Shown piece by piece: positions 21,206 to 33,832 of a stretch of DNA of 64,000 nucleotides. The translations under genes and the position numbers were made by a program. The DNA is taken from assembly GCA_023525975.1 (NCBI GenBank), contig CM042022.1, forward strand, positions 67,104,001 through 67,168,000. The letters run 5' to 3'. The first letter of the stretch is position 1. Every line of letters begins with the position of its first letter. Source of the DNA: Smallanthus sonchifolius (Eukaryota > Streptophyta > Magnoliopsida > Asterales > Asteraceae). The notes beneath the pieces were generated by a model. The model was not told where the DNA came from, did not search any database, and saw nothing but the letters and a program-made list of their open reading frames with translations.

Positions 21206-23184
21206 GGTTCCCTCACCTTAATGTCCCTCACTCGGCAACAACCAAGCACCACCACCTCCCTCTCCCTAACCCGGTTTACGACCACCACAAGCCCACACCA
21301 CACCACCCTTCACCACCGCACACCACCACCCCCTTCACGGCATTCCCGAGCCCCTACCACCTTTACGGTTTGCGGAACAAAAACCAAGCTCCATCACCTT
21401 GTGCGGGTTCACGAGTTCGAGTTTGTGGACTCCGGGTCTCGAGAATTCAAGACTCTCTAGCGGCCTCGAGTGATATTACGGTGATACGGGACGTCAAGCG
21501 GTGCAACCGGGTTAACTCCGCAACCTTCTCTCTCGACTATTTACGTGAGCACCTCGACCTATTTTTATTATTGTTAACTTAGTTGGTGATATATTTATAG
21601 AACGGTTATACCCGGTTCGTATTTTAAAAAACGTATAAAATGCGGGTTTGTAATATAAAAGGTGACGGTTAGAAAAATAATAACTTACAAACTCTATTCG
21701 TTATTATCCTAAGTATAATGGTTATTTTATTAATCATTATACTCATATTTTTGACACATATAATTTATTAGTAACAAATAATAATTATGTTTTATTTTAT
21801 AATTATTATAAATATAAAGGAATTAAATTTACATGCAAAAAAAATTTTAAAAAAATTATTTCATGTAGTTATATATATATATATATATTAATTTTCTTAA
21901 AAATTAATAATTATATATATTTATATATATATATATACTTATATAAATATAAAATTGTTGAGACAACAAGAAATGATTTTGGAAAATAAAATAATAAAAT
22001 AATTATTCTATGACACTTTAATTGCACCCATTTATAATAAATATATATTATATATTTATTAATTATAAGGAATGACTTAAACCGAAAACAAGATTTGGAC
22101 AAATAAAAGTCTAAGTTATAATATTTATTAAAAGAATTTTAATAAATATAACAACTTTAATGACAAGTTGTATCACCAACGGGGGTCGAGTCGGACGCTT
22201 CTAAATTATTACAAGGCAAGTGTCAAGACTTCGGGATATTGGTCGTGTGACCAACCCACACTTTAATAACTACTTAGACCTTAAGGTGTCTTAATTAATT
22301 TAGGGCAGAGATAGGTCGGAACTTATTTGGACTTGCTACTTACATCATCACTCACCACCCTGTTAGCTACGGTGAGTCTTCACGGCCTCAGTTTTACTTG
22401 TTTTAAATTGATTTTTAAACATACGGGGGAGAAAACTTGCTCAACTTGAAAGTTGACACAAGTACCTACATTATTACATGAGTCAACTCGTTTAACGCAT
22501 CAAAGTCCTCTCTTATTCTGTAACCGTTAGTTATGATATAAACGTGGAATGCATGAATAGATCTATTTGGGTTAACACCCCCACCCGTGGTTAGTCGCTC
22601 TAAAGTTGATTGGAGGTCAAAGCGAGTGCATAATTTTCATCTACTATATAATGTTTAGTGTTAAGGACATTGGGTTAGGGGCACAACTACAACGTCGAGT
22701 TTCAGTTACGGGAGCTCATGGTAATAATAATAGACTTACACTATTGTTTTAATTAATGATAGTGGTACACCATTGTTCTGGTGAACAATACACAACTTGA
22801 AATCTTGTGGTCCAACAGAAAACTATTCAACTAAACCTGTGAACTCACTAACTTTATGTTGACTTTTTTAGCTTTTTTTCTCAGGTAACTAGAAACATGG
22901 AAGAAACGGCATGCATGCATGTAGATCATCTTTTGGAGTTTTCCTGTTATAACCTAGGAGCATCTAGGTCATAACCGACAAACTCGTTGTTTAAAAAGCT
23001 GTACACTTTGGTTTTAAGTACGGTACTTTTGTATGTAATGTCCCAAAACAATTTATGTTTTCTTGTAATGACTTAACCCTTTGATTATGAATGCATTTAG
23101 AAGTCGTTTGTTGTAATCAAAGGCTATGAACATCATGAATCGTCACACCCCGCGTTTCCGCCCTAGGCGGGGTGTGACAAAAAT
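21206..23184 (+). mobile_element. LTR-derived fragment ending in a GGTGTGACA hairpin
   Basis: This is non-coding. The first 350 bases are rich in CAC/ACC triplets, then AT-rich DNA runs to about 22150. The right end holds GTCACACCCCGC and GCGGGGTGTGAC in perfect inverted repeat (23146-23183), resembling the TGTCACACCCC and GGGGTGTGACA ends of the gypsy LTRs in this window. I read it as the 3' part of a gypsy-type LTR in + orientation; no partner LTR or target duplication was found. Confidence 0.4.
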
Positions 23185-23353
23185 TTTAAAATGACTTTTT
23201 TTAGTCCAAAAGTTTTATTTTTGTAACAATTTTCATCGAATTTGTTAACACCTTTAGTGCCCCTGGTAGCATAACAAACATTACACACACACCCCACCCA
23301 CCCCTCTCTATCTCTCTTCACATTTTCTATCTTCTCTCTATCCTAACCATCAT

Positions 23354-25470
23354 GTAAGGCCTCAAAACCGGGCACCCTACAGTAGGGTCTTATTACTGGG
23401 TATTCCCTTATCAAAACACTTATCTTATTTCATGAACAAACAGCGGAAGTCTTCTTAAAAATAGTTTTAGCTTTTAACTCATTATCGTTATAATCATTAC
23501 CTTACGAATGCCTGCACACCGACCCCGGTAGCACCGCTCCTAATCCAAGATACGTCGTCCACGAAACTCACCTGCAAAACAACCTAACGTACATACAAAG
23601 TTAGCTACGCTGAGTGAGTTGTAACAGTTTATTTTAATTAGAAACATTCACATCACCAATAATATTTAATTCAACTCAAAACATTACTGTCCTTAATGAA
23701 ATAGTTCGTCATTTATTTACATGTTGATAACTCCTGTCATCAACAATACCCCATAAGGTCTCACCGACCCTAGACTCCACTATACCCATAATCCCGTAAG
23801 TTCTTCGAAACAGACCGAACTCATTGTTCTGCTAACTTGTAATTCACCACGCACATTGACACGATATCTGGTAAAAACAACCAACTCCGAATCATAGACC
23901 CGAATAGCCCTAACAATGACTCTTATAAGGGCTACTACACAGTAGACGTAAACACGACCTTGTTCCCACACCATAGTCAATCTATTGCTTAACATCAAAG
24001 CAATAACATCACAACACATTAATTATCAATAAACATTTGCATGCAATATAAATCAAATATAAATGCACACAACAATCACCTCGTCACAATCGACCTCATC
24101 AGGGCTTTCATCATACTCCGAGCTCATCACTGCCCCTAAAAGCATTGTCACTCTTGGTGGCTTCCCAAAGGACCTCGTCCTTCACATCATTACCCGTCGT
24201 GTCACAAGGACAACGACACAAACACGCACAACATCAAGCATATAACGCATAACACCGTACTAGCATTTACATAACTCGTTAACTAAACATGAACCCTGCA
24301 CACATTCTCATGATAACATATCCCAGATGTACTCATAAAACGTCTAAACCCGTTTCCTGACTCACCCTGAATAACTCATGGCACGACACACCCAAATCAT
24401 CACAACTCCTAGTTCACACATCCTAAGGACGTCACATCGACCCTTAGTTTCATTATTACAGATTTATCTCGAAAAACACTTCTGCTTTAATCGTTACTCA
24501 TAATGCATTTGGTTAATAGGATAAAACACGCGAGTATGTACGATAGCCTCCAAAATAGTAAAACAATAAAAAGGGGAATTAGAAACTCATTGGTTATGCT
24601 GAGCCTCAATCCCTGCTCTGCAACTAGTCCGTTCATGCTCGAAACCCGAACCTGACAATGCATGATCACATGATCAGACATGTTCTAATCATACATTGAA
24701 TAACTTATAACCATATAATTAAACCTCCAACACTCTTCTTCAATAACCCACTGTTCGTTCTCCACAAAACCCTAACTATACAAGTTCCCACGGATCGGGT
24801 CATCCTTGACTCGTTTGGAATCCTAATACCCGAACTGGGCCCCATGCACGCATGCAAACCATGCTATAAAAAAGTAAACCCTAACAACGCAAAACGTATG
24901 ATCTCACGTCAGTTTCCCATGCATGCACGACATGCAAAAACCCTAGTCGAGTCCACCGTCGTTATCGAATGAGTGCACCCTGTACCATCCCTATCGTCTT
25001 CGCCTTCTTCATCGTGCACCATCATTCATCACCAACATTCCTTTCGTCCTTGTCGCCTTGTATTGTTGACCGGTCGCCACCGAGCACCACCACCATGCGC
25101 TACCATCGTCTTCCTAGTCGGCAAGCCCTAGCCGGCCTTCCGCCATGCCTCCTTCGCCTTAAGCCACTCCTGCGCGCCACCCCGGTTACGGTCTCAGCAG
25201 TCCCCGTTGTCTCCATCCTCTCCGTGTACCACCACTTGCCTCCCTTGCTCGGCCACGTTCTGCCGTTGGACGTCAACCCAATGGGTAACCCGCTTCTCCC
25301 TCTGTTGGTCGTCCAGTCGCATGTCATCACCACCTACGACTGCCTCTCTCTCCGACTAGCACCATCGCTCATCTCAATCTAGTCGTTGCCGCCTCCTGCT
25401 ACCCATGTGACCACCGCTACAGCCAATCATCACCATTTCCCTCGTCTCCTCTCCGAATGTCGGCCACAAG
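23354..25470 (-). mobile_element. LTR-like fragment of a third gypsy family, cut by gypsy 2
   Basis: It starts TGTAAGGCCTCAAAACCGG and shares the CAGCGGAAG-type motif near its left end with the other - strand gypsy LTRs (ATGCGGAAGCG in gypsy 1). No ORF is convincing. The GC- and CAC-rich stretch 24960-25470 yields only compositional ORFs. It ends abruptly where the gypsy 2 LTR begins at 25471. The 170 bases before it (23185-23353) show nothing recognisable. Confidence 0.35.
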
Positions 25471-26478
25471 TGTCACACCCCGGCCGACCGCGGATTATAC
25501 GCCGGGGCTGACGCGGTTGTTCAAAGCACACGATCAACTATAATTTCATATGTTCATTAAATCAAGATTTTATTACATAAGTTCAATCAATGACTAAAAA
25601 TCCAATACATCAACATGTCCAAATTCTTTGTTCATTAAGTCCAAACCCTATATGTAGTATCTTGCATATGATCTCAAAGACTAGTACCTAAAACATGTTC
25701 AAAACAGGGTCAACTAAAAATAGTTGGTGAGCATACATAGGTTTCGACACCACAGGTAATATCAAGAGTTTGTGTACAATTCATATGATGCATGTTTTAA
25801 TAAGGTAATTATGGAGAATCACTATAGTTTAAACAGGGGTGTACAATCAAACCTTGTGACTGATAGGCACAACACAACAGCTATCCTTAAATGTTAGGCA
25901 TAACACAACAGTTATCCTTAAATGTTTGGCATAACACAATAGTTATCCTTAAGTGTTTTCGGCAACAATCACCCTAACCGGGTGGGTTGGTCAGACTCAA
26001 TAGATATATCATTGTATACCGTCGGCTTGTACAAAGTTAATGATTACACTTGCACTATGCACAAAAAGTTGGTAAATGTTGTTTGCATAAATAGTGTTCA
26101 AGCATAAGGCACAAATTGCACACATGATCATAATGTTGAATTGTATAAATTGCAAATTGTTTGAATGTAATCATGTTCCACCCCAAAAGTGTAAAAATGT
26201 AAAAGGGGTTATGTAAACTCAGCTGAGTTGTGTACGAGTAGTGGATAGCACTACACAAGGATGAAGGTAGAAAACACGAGAGTTTTCCTGTGAATTGCTT
26301 ACGTATGCCCTAGAATTATATGCATAATAATTAGGGACACATGGGATTTTGAAACGATGACACGGAAGGTTGAATGTCCTATGACGCACTAATGATTAAC
26401 GAGTATACGAACTTATCCACAGGGAAAGGGTTTTCCTAAATATAATAATTAAGATAGGCACGTTTCGAATTGAGAGTT
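25471..26478 (-). repeat. Gypsy 2 3' LTR, first part
   Basis: It matches 40853-41860 closely. It includes three tandem copies of a 31-32 bp unit containing GGCATAACACAACAGTTATCC (25860-25960; also in the right LTR, 41240-41340). It is interrupted at 26478 by copia B and continues at 35754. Confidence 0.9.
26474..26478. repeat. Target-site duplication of copia B, left copy (GAGTT)
   Basis: GAGTT is repeated at 35749-35753. The unoccupied site is visible in the other gypsy 2 LTR near 41855 (GAGAGTTTCTAATT), which confirms both insertion point and duplication. Confidence 0.95.
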
Positions 26479-26636
26479 TGTTGAAGCACTTTTGTGTGAC
26501 AGACACTCTGGATAGTGTCTTAGCTTTAGTACTTGTCTTGTATGTATTAGTCTTTGTATGTTAGTGTCTGTATGTATTAGTTATCGAGTTGTAATTTCTA
26601 ATGCATGTTATTGTTGTATTATTTCTCTAAGTGTTT

Positions 26637-26755
26637 TGCGCACTTAGCATGTGCGCAGGAATTACTTCCTGCGTACTTAGCAAGTACGCAGGAATACTCT
26701 GCGTACTTGCTAAGTACGCATGAACAATTTGCCCTGCGTACTTGTTAAGTGCGCA
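26637..26755. repeat. Palindrome array (4 copies) in copia B U3
   Basis: Copies lie at 26637-26657, 26670-26690, 26700-26720 (perfect stem TGCGTACTT/AAGTACGCA, loop GCT) and 26735-26755. Each holds two GTAC cores (one or both changed in some copies). The array is repeated in the 3' LTR at 35396-35514. Confidence 0.9.
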
Positions 26756-26769
26756 GAGATCAAGTCTAG

Positions 26770-26777
26770 TATAAATA
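26770..26777 (+). promoter_or_regulatory. Copia B LTR TATA box
   Basis: TATAAATA lies 15 bp after the palindrome array and about 210 bp before the LTR end, a normal place for the Pol II TATA box. The 3' LTR copy is at 35529-35536. Confidence 0.8.
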
Positions 26778-26990
26778 GAATAGGTTGACAGAAGTTATGT
26801 ACGCAGACATTTGCACTCAGTATATTCTCTTTATAACCCTTCAAATTTATAATAGACGGATTTTGAAAGTGATTTCGTTATCAGTTTACTTTGTGTTGCT
26901 TGATTCTCCACCTAGTCACGGGCATTCCGCACCCGGTCCGACTAGTCACACACCCACACGTAACGATCCGAGACACCGGGGACCAACAAG

Positions 26991-27002
26991 TGGTATCAGA
27001 GC
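26991..27002 (+). other. Copia B primer-binding site (initiator Met tRNA)
   Basis: TGGTATCAGAGC begins two bases after the 5' LTR and matches the 3' end of plant initiator Met tRNA. Confidence 0.95.
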
Positions 27003-27321
27003 ATAGCTCTTGATTTCGAGTGTTGTGAGTGTGCTAGGAGCATCTTCTACACATCCTACAGATATTTTGCAAGCAAAAGTGGGTGTTTTTGTTTATTTTT
27101 ATGATAAAATAGGGGTGGCTCTTGAGCACTATTTTAGAAGCAAAAATCACTCAAAAATCAACTTTTGTTATGTATTTGAGTGTTTTGAACATCAAAGGTT
27201 GGTTAGAAACGAGTTTCTGACCCTTTGGCTCATTTTGTTTGGTCATATCTTTGATTTCTTCTGTCTCTGAAGAGATTCCAGTGACCGGAAAAAGTTGGTA
27301 AGGGTTGGTGAAAAAGTGACC

Positions 27322-27455
27322 TGCGTACTTACCTTATTTGGCAACAAGTACAGTCTTGTTGCGTACTTACCAAGTACGCAAGACCATATTTTCTGCGTAC
27401 TTAAGTCATCTCCTGCGTACTTATCATTTTCTCTTACATACTTAACAAGTACGCA
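27322..27455. repeat. Palindrome copies in the copia B gag leader
   Basis: The leader (27003-27560) holds no gene. Near its end it carries a full palindrome at 27360-27380 (TGCGTACTTACCAAGTACGCA), a degenerate one at about 27435-27455, and several half-sites of TGCGTACTT or AAGTGCGCA (27322, 27393, 27413 and about 27490-27520). In the RNA these would form hairpins before the gag ATG. Confidence 0.8.
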
Positions 27456-27560
27456 AGAGAAAATTCTAAATACGGAAGACCAGATTTTTTAAGTGCGCAA
27501 GGCCAGAGTCAAGTGCGCAAGTTGTTTTGACTTTTCTGAAACTTGACTAAGTGTCACACT

Positions 27561-30500
27561 ATGGCAAATCTTCAGAACCTTGGTAACCTACTTAATTATG
27601 ACAATGAGATTGGAACCCCACAGAAACCACCAAAGCTGCTTAATGTAAATGATTATTCAAACTGGAAAGCACGCTTTGAGCACTATATCTCATATACCGA
27701 TTCTTCACTTTGGATACCCATTCGAGAGGGTTATAAGCATCCCATATATACATATCTTGATGAGGAAGTTCCCAAGCCTATCTCCAAACTTGATGAAGAA
27801 AAAAGAAAGTTTATGACAGAGAGAAGAAGGCACACGGATCTATTACTATGGCCTTGACCAGGGAGTTATTCCACAGCTTTAGAGGATATGATAACTCCAA
27901 GGATCTCTGGAAGGCTTTGCAGAAGAGATTCGAGGGAAACAGCAACATCAAGAAGAGTAAGAGGGATCTTCTTAGGAAGCAGTATGAGTGCTTCAGATAT
28001 CTGGAGAATGAATCTACTGATGAACTTATATCTAGATTCTTTCATCTTCAAACTGAGCTAAAAGCTTTTGAGCTAAAGTATCCTGATGAGGAATTAGTTG
28101 AAAATTTTCTGGATGCTTTACCACCAAAGTTTGAGATGTATACCACTTTGCTGAGAGAGAACCCGAAGTTCTATGAGATGACGATTGAAGAAGCAATCGG
28201 TAAGGTTCAAGCTCACGATATGAACCTGAAAAGAAAGGAAAGCTCAGGAAGACCTCAAATCCAAGACCCTTCTATGTATTATGGGACGTCTTCCACAGCT
28301 AAATCTTATGGTTCTGGTATCGCCTTATTCTTAGGGAACTCTAATGAAGAAGATAACTCGAATGGTTGTGGTGGTCATACATGCTTTATAGCATCTTGAT
28401 CTGGTTCTCACCACCAACATCCCTCAAGAAATCCTCCCTCTACATCTTCAGCTAACCAGACTGCTATAGCCAAGATAGCTGAAGATCATGTAGCATTATT
28501 TTCATCGTGTATGCTTGCTTATGAGAACTTCATTGGTGGCAAGCTTACAGATCCTGAGACAATTGAAGAAGATTTTAATCAGGTGGATCCAGATGACATG
28601 GAGGACATGGATATTCAGTGGAATATGGCCATGATCTTAAGAAGGGCCAAGCGTTTCTTGAACATACTTGGATGAAATTTTATTGGTGGGCATTCAAATG
28701 CCAAGGTGGGTTTTGACAAAACCAAGGCCAAGTGCTACAAGTGTCAGAACTAAGGACACTTTGCTCGTGAATGTCAGAAGGACAAAGCACCTGCCTCAGG
28801 ATTCACAAGACCAAGCCAGGGAAACAACCAAGGAAACAATCAAGGGTACAACTCTAACAACCGCAATCAAAATCAAGGTGGAACGTCCAATGCTTTGGTG
28901 GCTCAACAGAACGAAAGCTTTGATTGGGGTGTTCATCTGGAGGATGCCCTTATTGCACAAACACAAGTTGGTCTCATGGCTGAGATTATGGAGATGATGG
29001 AAGCAGAGGAACGGGAAGCGTCTGTGGCTGATCAAGTAGAGTCTACAACTGCAATTGCCCTCATGGCTATTGGAAAGGCATCATGTTCATCGAATGAGGT
29101 AGATTCTAATCCTTTTGCTGTCATTTCTTGTTCCAAATGTCTAAGCTTAAAGGTTGAAAATTCTAAGCTTCAAGACAAAGTCGAACCCCTTCGTATTGCA
29201 GCGTTAAGCTACAAGGAAAATGAAAAACGTTACAAAGATTCAATTGAAACTTTAAAGAAAGAAAAACGTGATTATTCACTTAAAATCAGCGATCAATAGT
29301 TTCATTTGGATGTTGCGTACAAGGGGTTAGAGAAAAGGAACAATGAGATCAACAACCTGCAAAATGAGATCTTGCAGTTGAAAGGTAATATTGAGAAGTT
29401 GAAAAATTCTCTCTTTGTGGTGGAACACTACGAGTCTGTAGTGAGACAAGTGAATGGCTTAGGGTTGGGTACTAATGACATTCCTCCACCAGTTAGCGGG
29501 AAATTTGTCAACGGCTTAATTGACATTGATTTGTCATGCCTTGATTAGTCCTCAAGTCAGGATGATTCCTCTAACAAGGATGATTCCTCAAGTAAAGTTG
29601 ACTCTGCATCTAATGAAGAGTTCTATACTGCTTCTGATGATGGGTCTGAGAACACCTGCCCTGAAGGAGTAGTCTCTGAGGAGTTGCTATGTGAACAGAA
29701 AGTTAAGAAAAACATTATCACTGATAGTGATAATTGTATTTTTACTGAACCCAATATCATTGAATCAAATGAAAAATTAAAAGTGATGCTTTATGGGGGA
29801 TATAAAAAAATTAATCAAGTTAAGAAAGAAGCTTTTTCAGCTCATTTTAGGCTTGGTTATCAAGAAAATTTGCAAAAATTTTATATTCCCAAAAACCAAT
29901 CATCATCGGGTCAAACTGCTGTTCACCAAACAACTTCTCCTTCTCATCATGCCGAGTCATCTAATGTCAGATCTAATGAGCCTTACAGGAGGACTTAAAA
30001 AGAAAAGAGAACTTGCTTTCACTGTGGTATGGTTGGTCACATTCGTGTGAACTGTCCTGCTAAGAACCACGGGAAACGGCCAATTGTTTCACAACCGGCT
30101 GTTATCCCTAAGTCACCACTAGTGAAGCATTCCAAAAGTCCAAAAGCAAATGTGGTGAAACCACCAGTAAAACCTATGGTAAGGCCAAAGATTACATCTG
30201 AGGCTAAACCATCTGTTTCAAAAAAAGGGAAAGCTACCTGCTAAACCTAGTGCATCTACCTCTGGTAGTGCACCAACTGGTGAGAAACCTGTGGTGAAAC
30301 TCTCTAAGCCACAGAGGAGAAGAAGGAACAAGAGATTGAGAAAGCTGGCTAGAATTCAATCAGGTGAAGCTTCCACTAGTTCACATGCTGCTGTTGAATC
30401 TAAGTCTACTGATCCAGTTAAGAAAAAGAAGAGGTCCTGGAATAACAAATCCAAAAGTTCTCAATCTCCTGGTCCCAAATATTCTAAAGATTCATCCATT

Positions 30501-30641
30501 TTTTACAGTCACGACTGTGAATTAATTGAGGTTGTTTATTTTAAGAAAGACGGACGACCCAAGACCACTATGGCTTGGGTCTCCAAATCTAATTATTTTC
30601 TTGTGACTCGTGCAGGGACATCTGAAGGGTACTATCTCTAA
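27561..30641 (+). pseudogene. Copia B gag, multiply broken
   Basis: The start is the ATG at 27561 (MANLQNLGNLL). The N-terminal DUF4219/UBN2-type region runs to about 28230, with a frameshift near 27850. The first knuckle is interrupted by TAA at 28751-28753 (CYKCQN stop GHFAREC). The coiled-coil stretch (28895-29548) has TAG at 29297 and 29546. The second knuckle (CFHCGMVGHIRVNC) is near 30015, with TAA at 29996 just before it. A frameshift near 30240 precedes the basic KLSKPQRRRRNKRLRK tail. Other stops are near 28397 and 28673. Domain order and length match copia A. Confidence 0.88.
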
Positions 30642-33600
30642 TCGTTGGTATGTAGATAGTGGATGTTTCCGGCACATGACAGGTAACATGGCCCTGCTTC
30701 AAGATGTGAAACCATTCAGAGGCGGCTATGTGGCCTTTGCTGGAGAGAAAGGTGGTAGTATCACGTGTCAAGGCTTGGTTTCAAATGGTTGTGTCAGCTT
30801 CGACAACGTCAACTACTGCGAGCAGCTGAAGCATAACCTGTTGAGTGTCTCCCAGATGTGCGACAAGGAGTACTCAGTTATGTTTGACAAGACTGAATGC
30901 ATGATTCTCAAACCTGGTTTTGAGGTTCCTGAAGACTGGATTCTGATGCGACTGCCAAGGACAAACGACATCTATCAGATCGACATGAGCGTGGCGAAAA
31001 CCACCTCATCAGTTGCTACTTGTTTGCTTACCAAAGCGACAGAGCTTGACTCAATCTTGTGGCATAGGAAACTCGGACACATTTCTTATCGAAAAATGAA
31101 TCATCTTGTCCGAAACGGTTTGGTAACCGGTGTTCCTAAGCTGAGATTCACCGTTGCAGATGATTGTATGCCTTGTAAAAAGGGCAAACAGCAACGGAAG
31201 TCTCACAAGCCCAAGCTCCAAAACTCCATCGATACCCCTTTGGAGCTATTACATATGGATCTGTTTGGCCCCATAAGTATCAGGAGTATTGGAGGTAAGT
31301 CATACTGTCTGGTTGTAACTGATGATTTCTCACGTTTTTCTTGGGTACATTTTTTAGGTAAAAGGATGAAACTACTGTCATTCTTCAATACTTGATCCTG
31401 AGCTTGGAATCTCTTTGCAAGTTGAAGGTAAGAAGAATAAGGAGTGATAACGGAACTGAATTCAAGAATAATTTGATGGAACTTTTCTGCCTCAAGAAGG
31501 GGATCCGTCACGAATTTAGTGCCCCGTACACACCTCAGCAGAATGGAGTCGCAGAACGGAAGAACAGAACCTTGATTGAGACTGCAAGGACAATGCTATC
31601 AGATGCAAAGCTTCCAATCACTTTCTGGGCAGAAGCATTTAATACAGCTTGTCACGTCTTGAACAGAGTTCTGGTTGTGAAGAGGCACAACAAGACTTGC
31701 TATGAGTTGATCAATAATCGACCTCCCAATCTTAACTATCTAGTTCCTTTTGGTAGTCCATGTTCCTTATTGCTACAATACAAAGACTGAAGGTCTAAGT
31801 TTTATGCAAAAGCGGTGGAAGGCAGACCGAAGGTCTAAGTTTTATGCAAAAGCGGTGGAAGGCATCTTCTTAAGATATGTTGCCAACTCGCCTTGCAAGA
31901 GAGTGTACAATATAGGAACTCGTACTGTCGAGGAATGGTTTGAAGTGGATTGTAGTAAACACAGCATTCCACCAGGACCAACTGGTCCAGCTTGGGGTTT
32001 TGATTATGATGCGCTATTCAAATCTTTCAACCTTCCTGATCTGTCTGCCGATGATGCGGCAAATGTGTATGAATTATTTGGTGGCGGTGATGACTCCAGT
32101 TTCTTAACACGTGCTATTGTATCGATTGTAACTCCTGATTCCAATGCTGCATCTGCATCTGGAACACATGGCAATGATAACATTGAAGATGTTCATGTTG
32201 ACGGAAATGACGCTCAAGCTAATCCTAACACTCGTATAGGAAATGAAGCTCCAGCTGATCCAATCAACATTGAATCTTCTTCTTCTGGAACATAGGATAT
32301 GGGAGAGTTGAGCATAAACCTCGATTCAGAAATTTAGGAACCGGAAATACCAGAGACGAGAGTGCATAAGAATCATTCAGAAATTTAGGAACCGGAAATA
32401 CAAGAAGAACTGTCTCAATTCCAAAAGTTGCATGTGTGGGATTTGGTTGACTTGCCAAGAGGCGCACAACCAATTGGAACCAGATGGGTGTTCAAGTGCA
32501 AGACGGATGATCGTCATCTTGTAGTGAAGAATAAAGCAAGGTTGGTTGTTCAGGGTTTTTATCAACAAGAGGGCTTAGATTACACAGAAGTATATGCCCC
32601 AGTTGCTAGACTTGAGGCCATTCGACTGTTTCTGGCTTATGCCTCCTATGTCGGCTTCAAGATCTATCAACTTGATGTGAAGAGTGCTTTCCTGAATGGA
32701 AAAGTTCATGAAGAGGTCTATGTTACTCAACCTCCCGGCTTTGAAGATCCGCATAATATCAATAAAGTGTTTAAGCTCGACAGAGCACTTTATGGTCTTC
32801 ATCAAGCACCTAGGGCATGGTATGAGACATTATCAAAACATCTACTGTCAAATGGTTTCGATCGTGGACAGATTGACTCGACCCTCTTCATACGGAAAGC
32901 AGGGGGTGATATTCTTCTTGTACAAGTGTATGTCGATGACATTATCTTTGGGTCTACAAATGAAGAGATGTGTAGGGAATTCGAATAGGTGATGAAGTCT
33001 AAGTTTGAGATGAGTAACATGGGTGAATTGTCGTTCTTCTTGGGTATGCAAGTCAGTCAAAGAGAGGATGGCATTTATCTGCATCAAACCAAGTATGTGC
33101 AGGACATCTTGTCAAAATACAAGATGAATGATAGCAGTACTTATGGCACACCTATCCCCGTCAATCATGGTCTGCATCCAGACAAAGATGGAAAGGATGT
33201 GGATTACAAATTGTACCGTGGGATGATCGGATCTCTTATGTATCTCACAGCTTTAAGGCTCGACATAATGTTTGTTGTATGCTTGTGCTCAAGGTTTCAG
33301 TCACAACTGAAGGAGTCTCATATGATAGCTGTCAAGAGGATTTTCAGATACTTGAAAGGGAAACCCCGATTGGGTCTTTGGTACTCAAACCAGCAGTCAT
33401 TTGACTTCAAAGCCTATACTGATTCAGACTATGGCGGTTGTAACCTTGATAGAAAGTCAACTTCTGGTGGATGTCAATTCTTGGGAGACAGACTGGTTTC
33501 CTGGCAGTGTAAGAAGCAATCAACAGTTTCTGTCTCAACAGTGAAGCAGAGTACATTGCTGCAGCTAGCGGTTGTTCTCAGATATTGTGGATTCAGCAGC

Positions 33601-33832
33601 AATTGAGAGACAACAATGCCACCGTGTCCATCACAAACAACCCGGTGAAACATTCCAAAACTAAACATATTGAAATTCGCCATCATTTCATCCGTGATTG
33701 TGCTGAAAAGCATCTCATTGAACTTGTAAAGGTTCACACGGATGACAAATTTGCTGACCTTTTCACTAAGGCGTTTGATCGAACCCGTTTTGAGCATGTT
33801 GTCAACTTGATAGGAATGTTCAATCCAGAGTG
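30605..33832 (+). pseudogene. Copia B pol (protease, integrase, RT, RNase H), broken
   Basis: The protease region is WYVDSGCFRHMTG, where the Ser of the usual CSRH is Phe. The zinc region and integrase core follow with intact SDNGTEFKN (near 31445) and QQNGVAERKNRT. RT carries YVDDIIFGS near 32929 and RNase H YTDSDYGGCNLD near 33415. Lesions: frameshift near 31370, TGA at 31788, a 40-bp tandem duplication at 31785-31864, stops near 32293 and 32335, a deletion/filler junction near 32375, TAG near 32986, a frameshift near 33541 and a short deletion near 33610. The final stop is at 33830-33832. The frame opens inside the end of the gag frame, near 30605. Confidence 0.9.
31785..31864. repeat. 40-bp tandem duplication in copia B integrase/RT linker
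   Basis: Two adjacent 40-bp units (31785-31824 and 31825-31864, one base different) contain GGTCTAAGTTTTATGC. Copia A has one unit here. Forty bases shift the frame. Confidence 0.9.

Larger units (their letters stand above)
26479..26988 (+). repeat. Copia B 5' LTR
   Basis: It runs from TGTTGAAGCACTTTTG to GGGACCAACA. Four palindromes lie at 26637-26755 and a TATA box (TATAAATA) at 26770-26777, so the array is in U3 just upstream of the expected RNA start. Confidence 0.95.

Noticed and set aside
24969..25382. 137-residue + strand ORF in the GC-rich stretch
   Set aside because: Pro/Leu/Ser-biased translation of a CAC/CTC-rich LTR-like tract with no domain; both strands are open here for compositional reasons.
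26637..27455. Regularly repeated palindromes resembling a CRISPR array
   Set aside because: Spacers are uneven and not unique invader-like sequence, the context is an LTR and leader of a plant retrotransposon, and no cas genes exist here.
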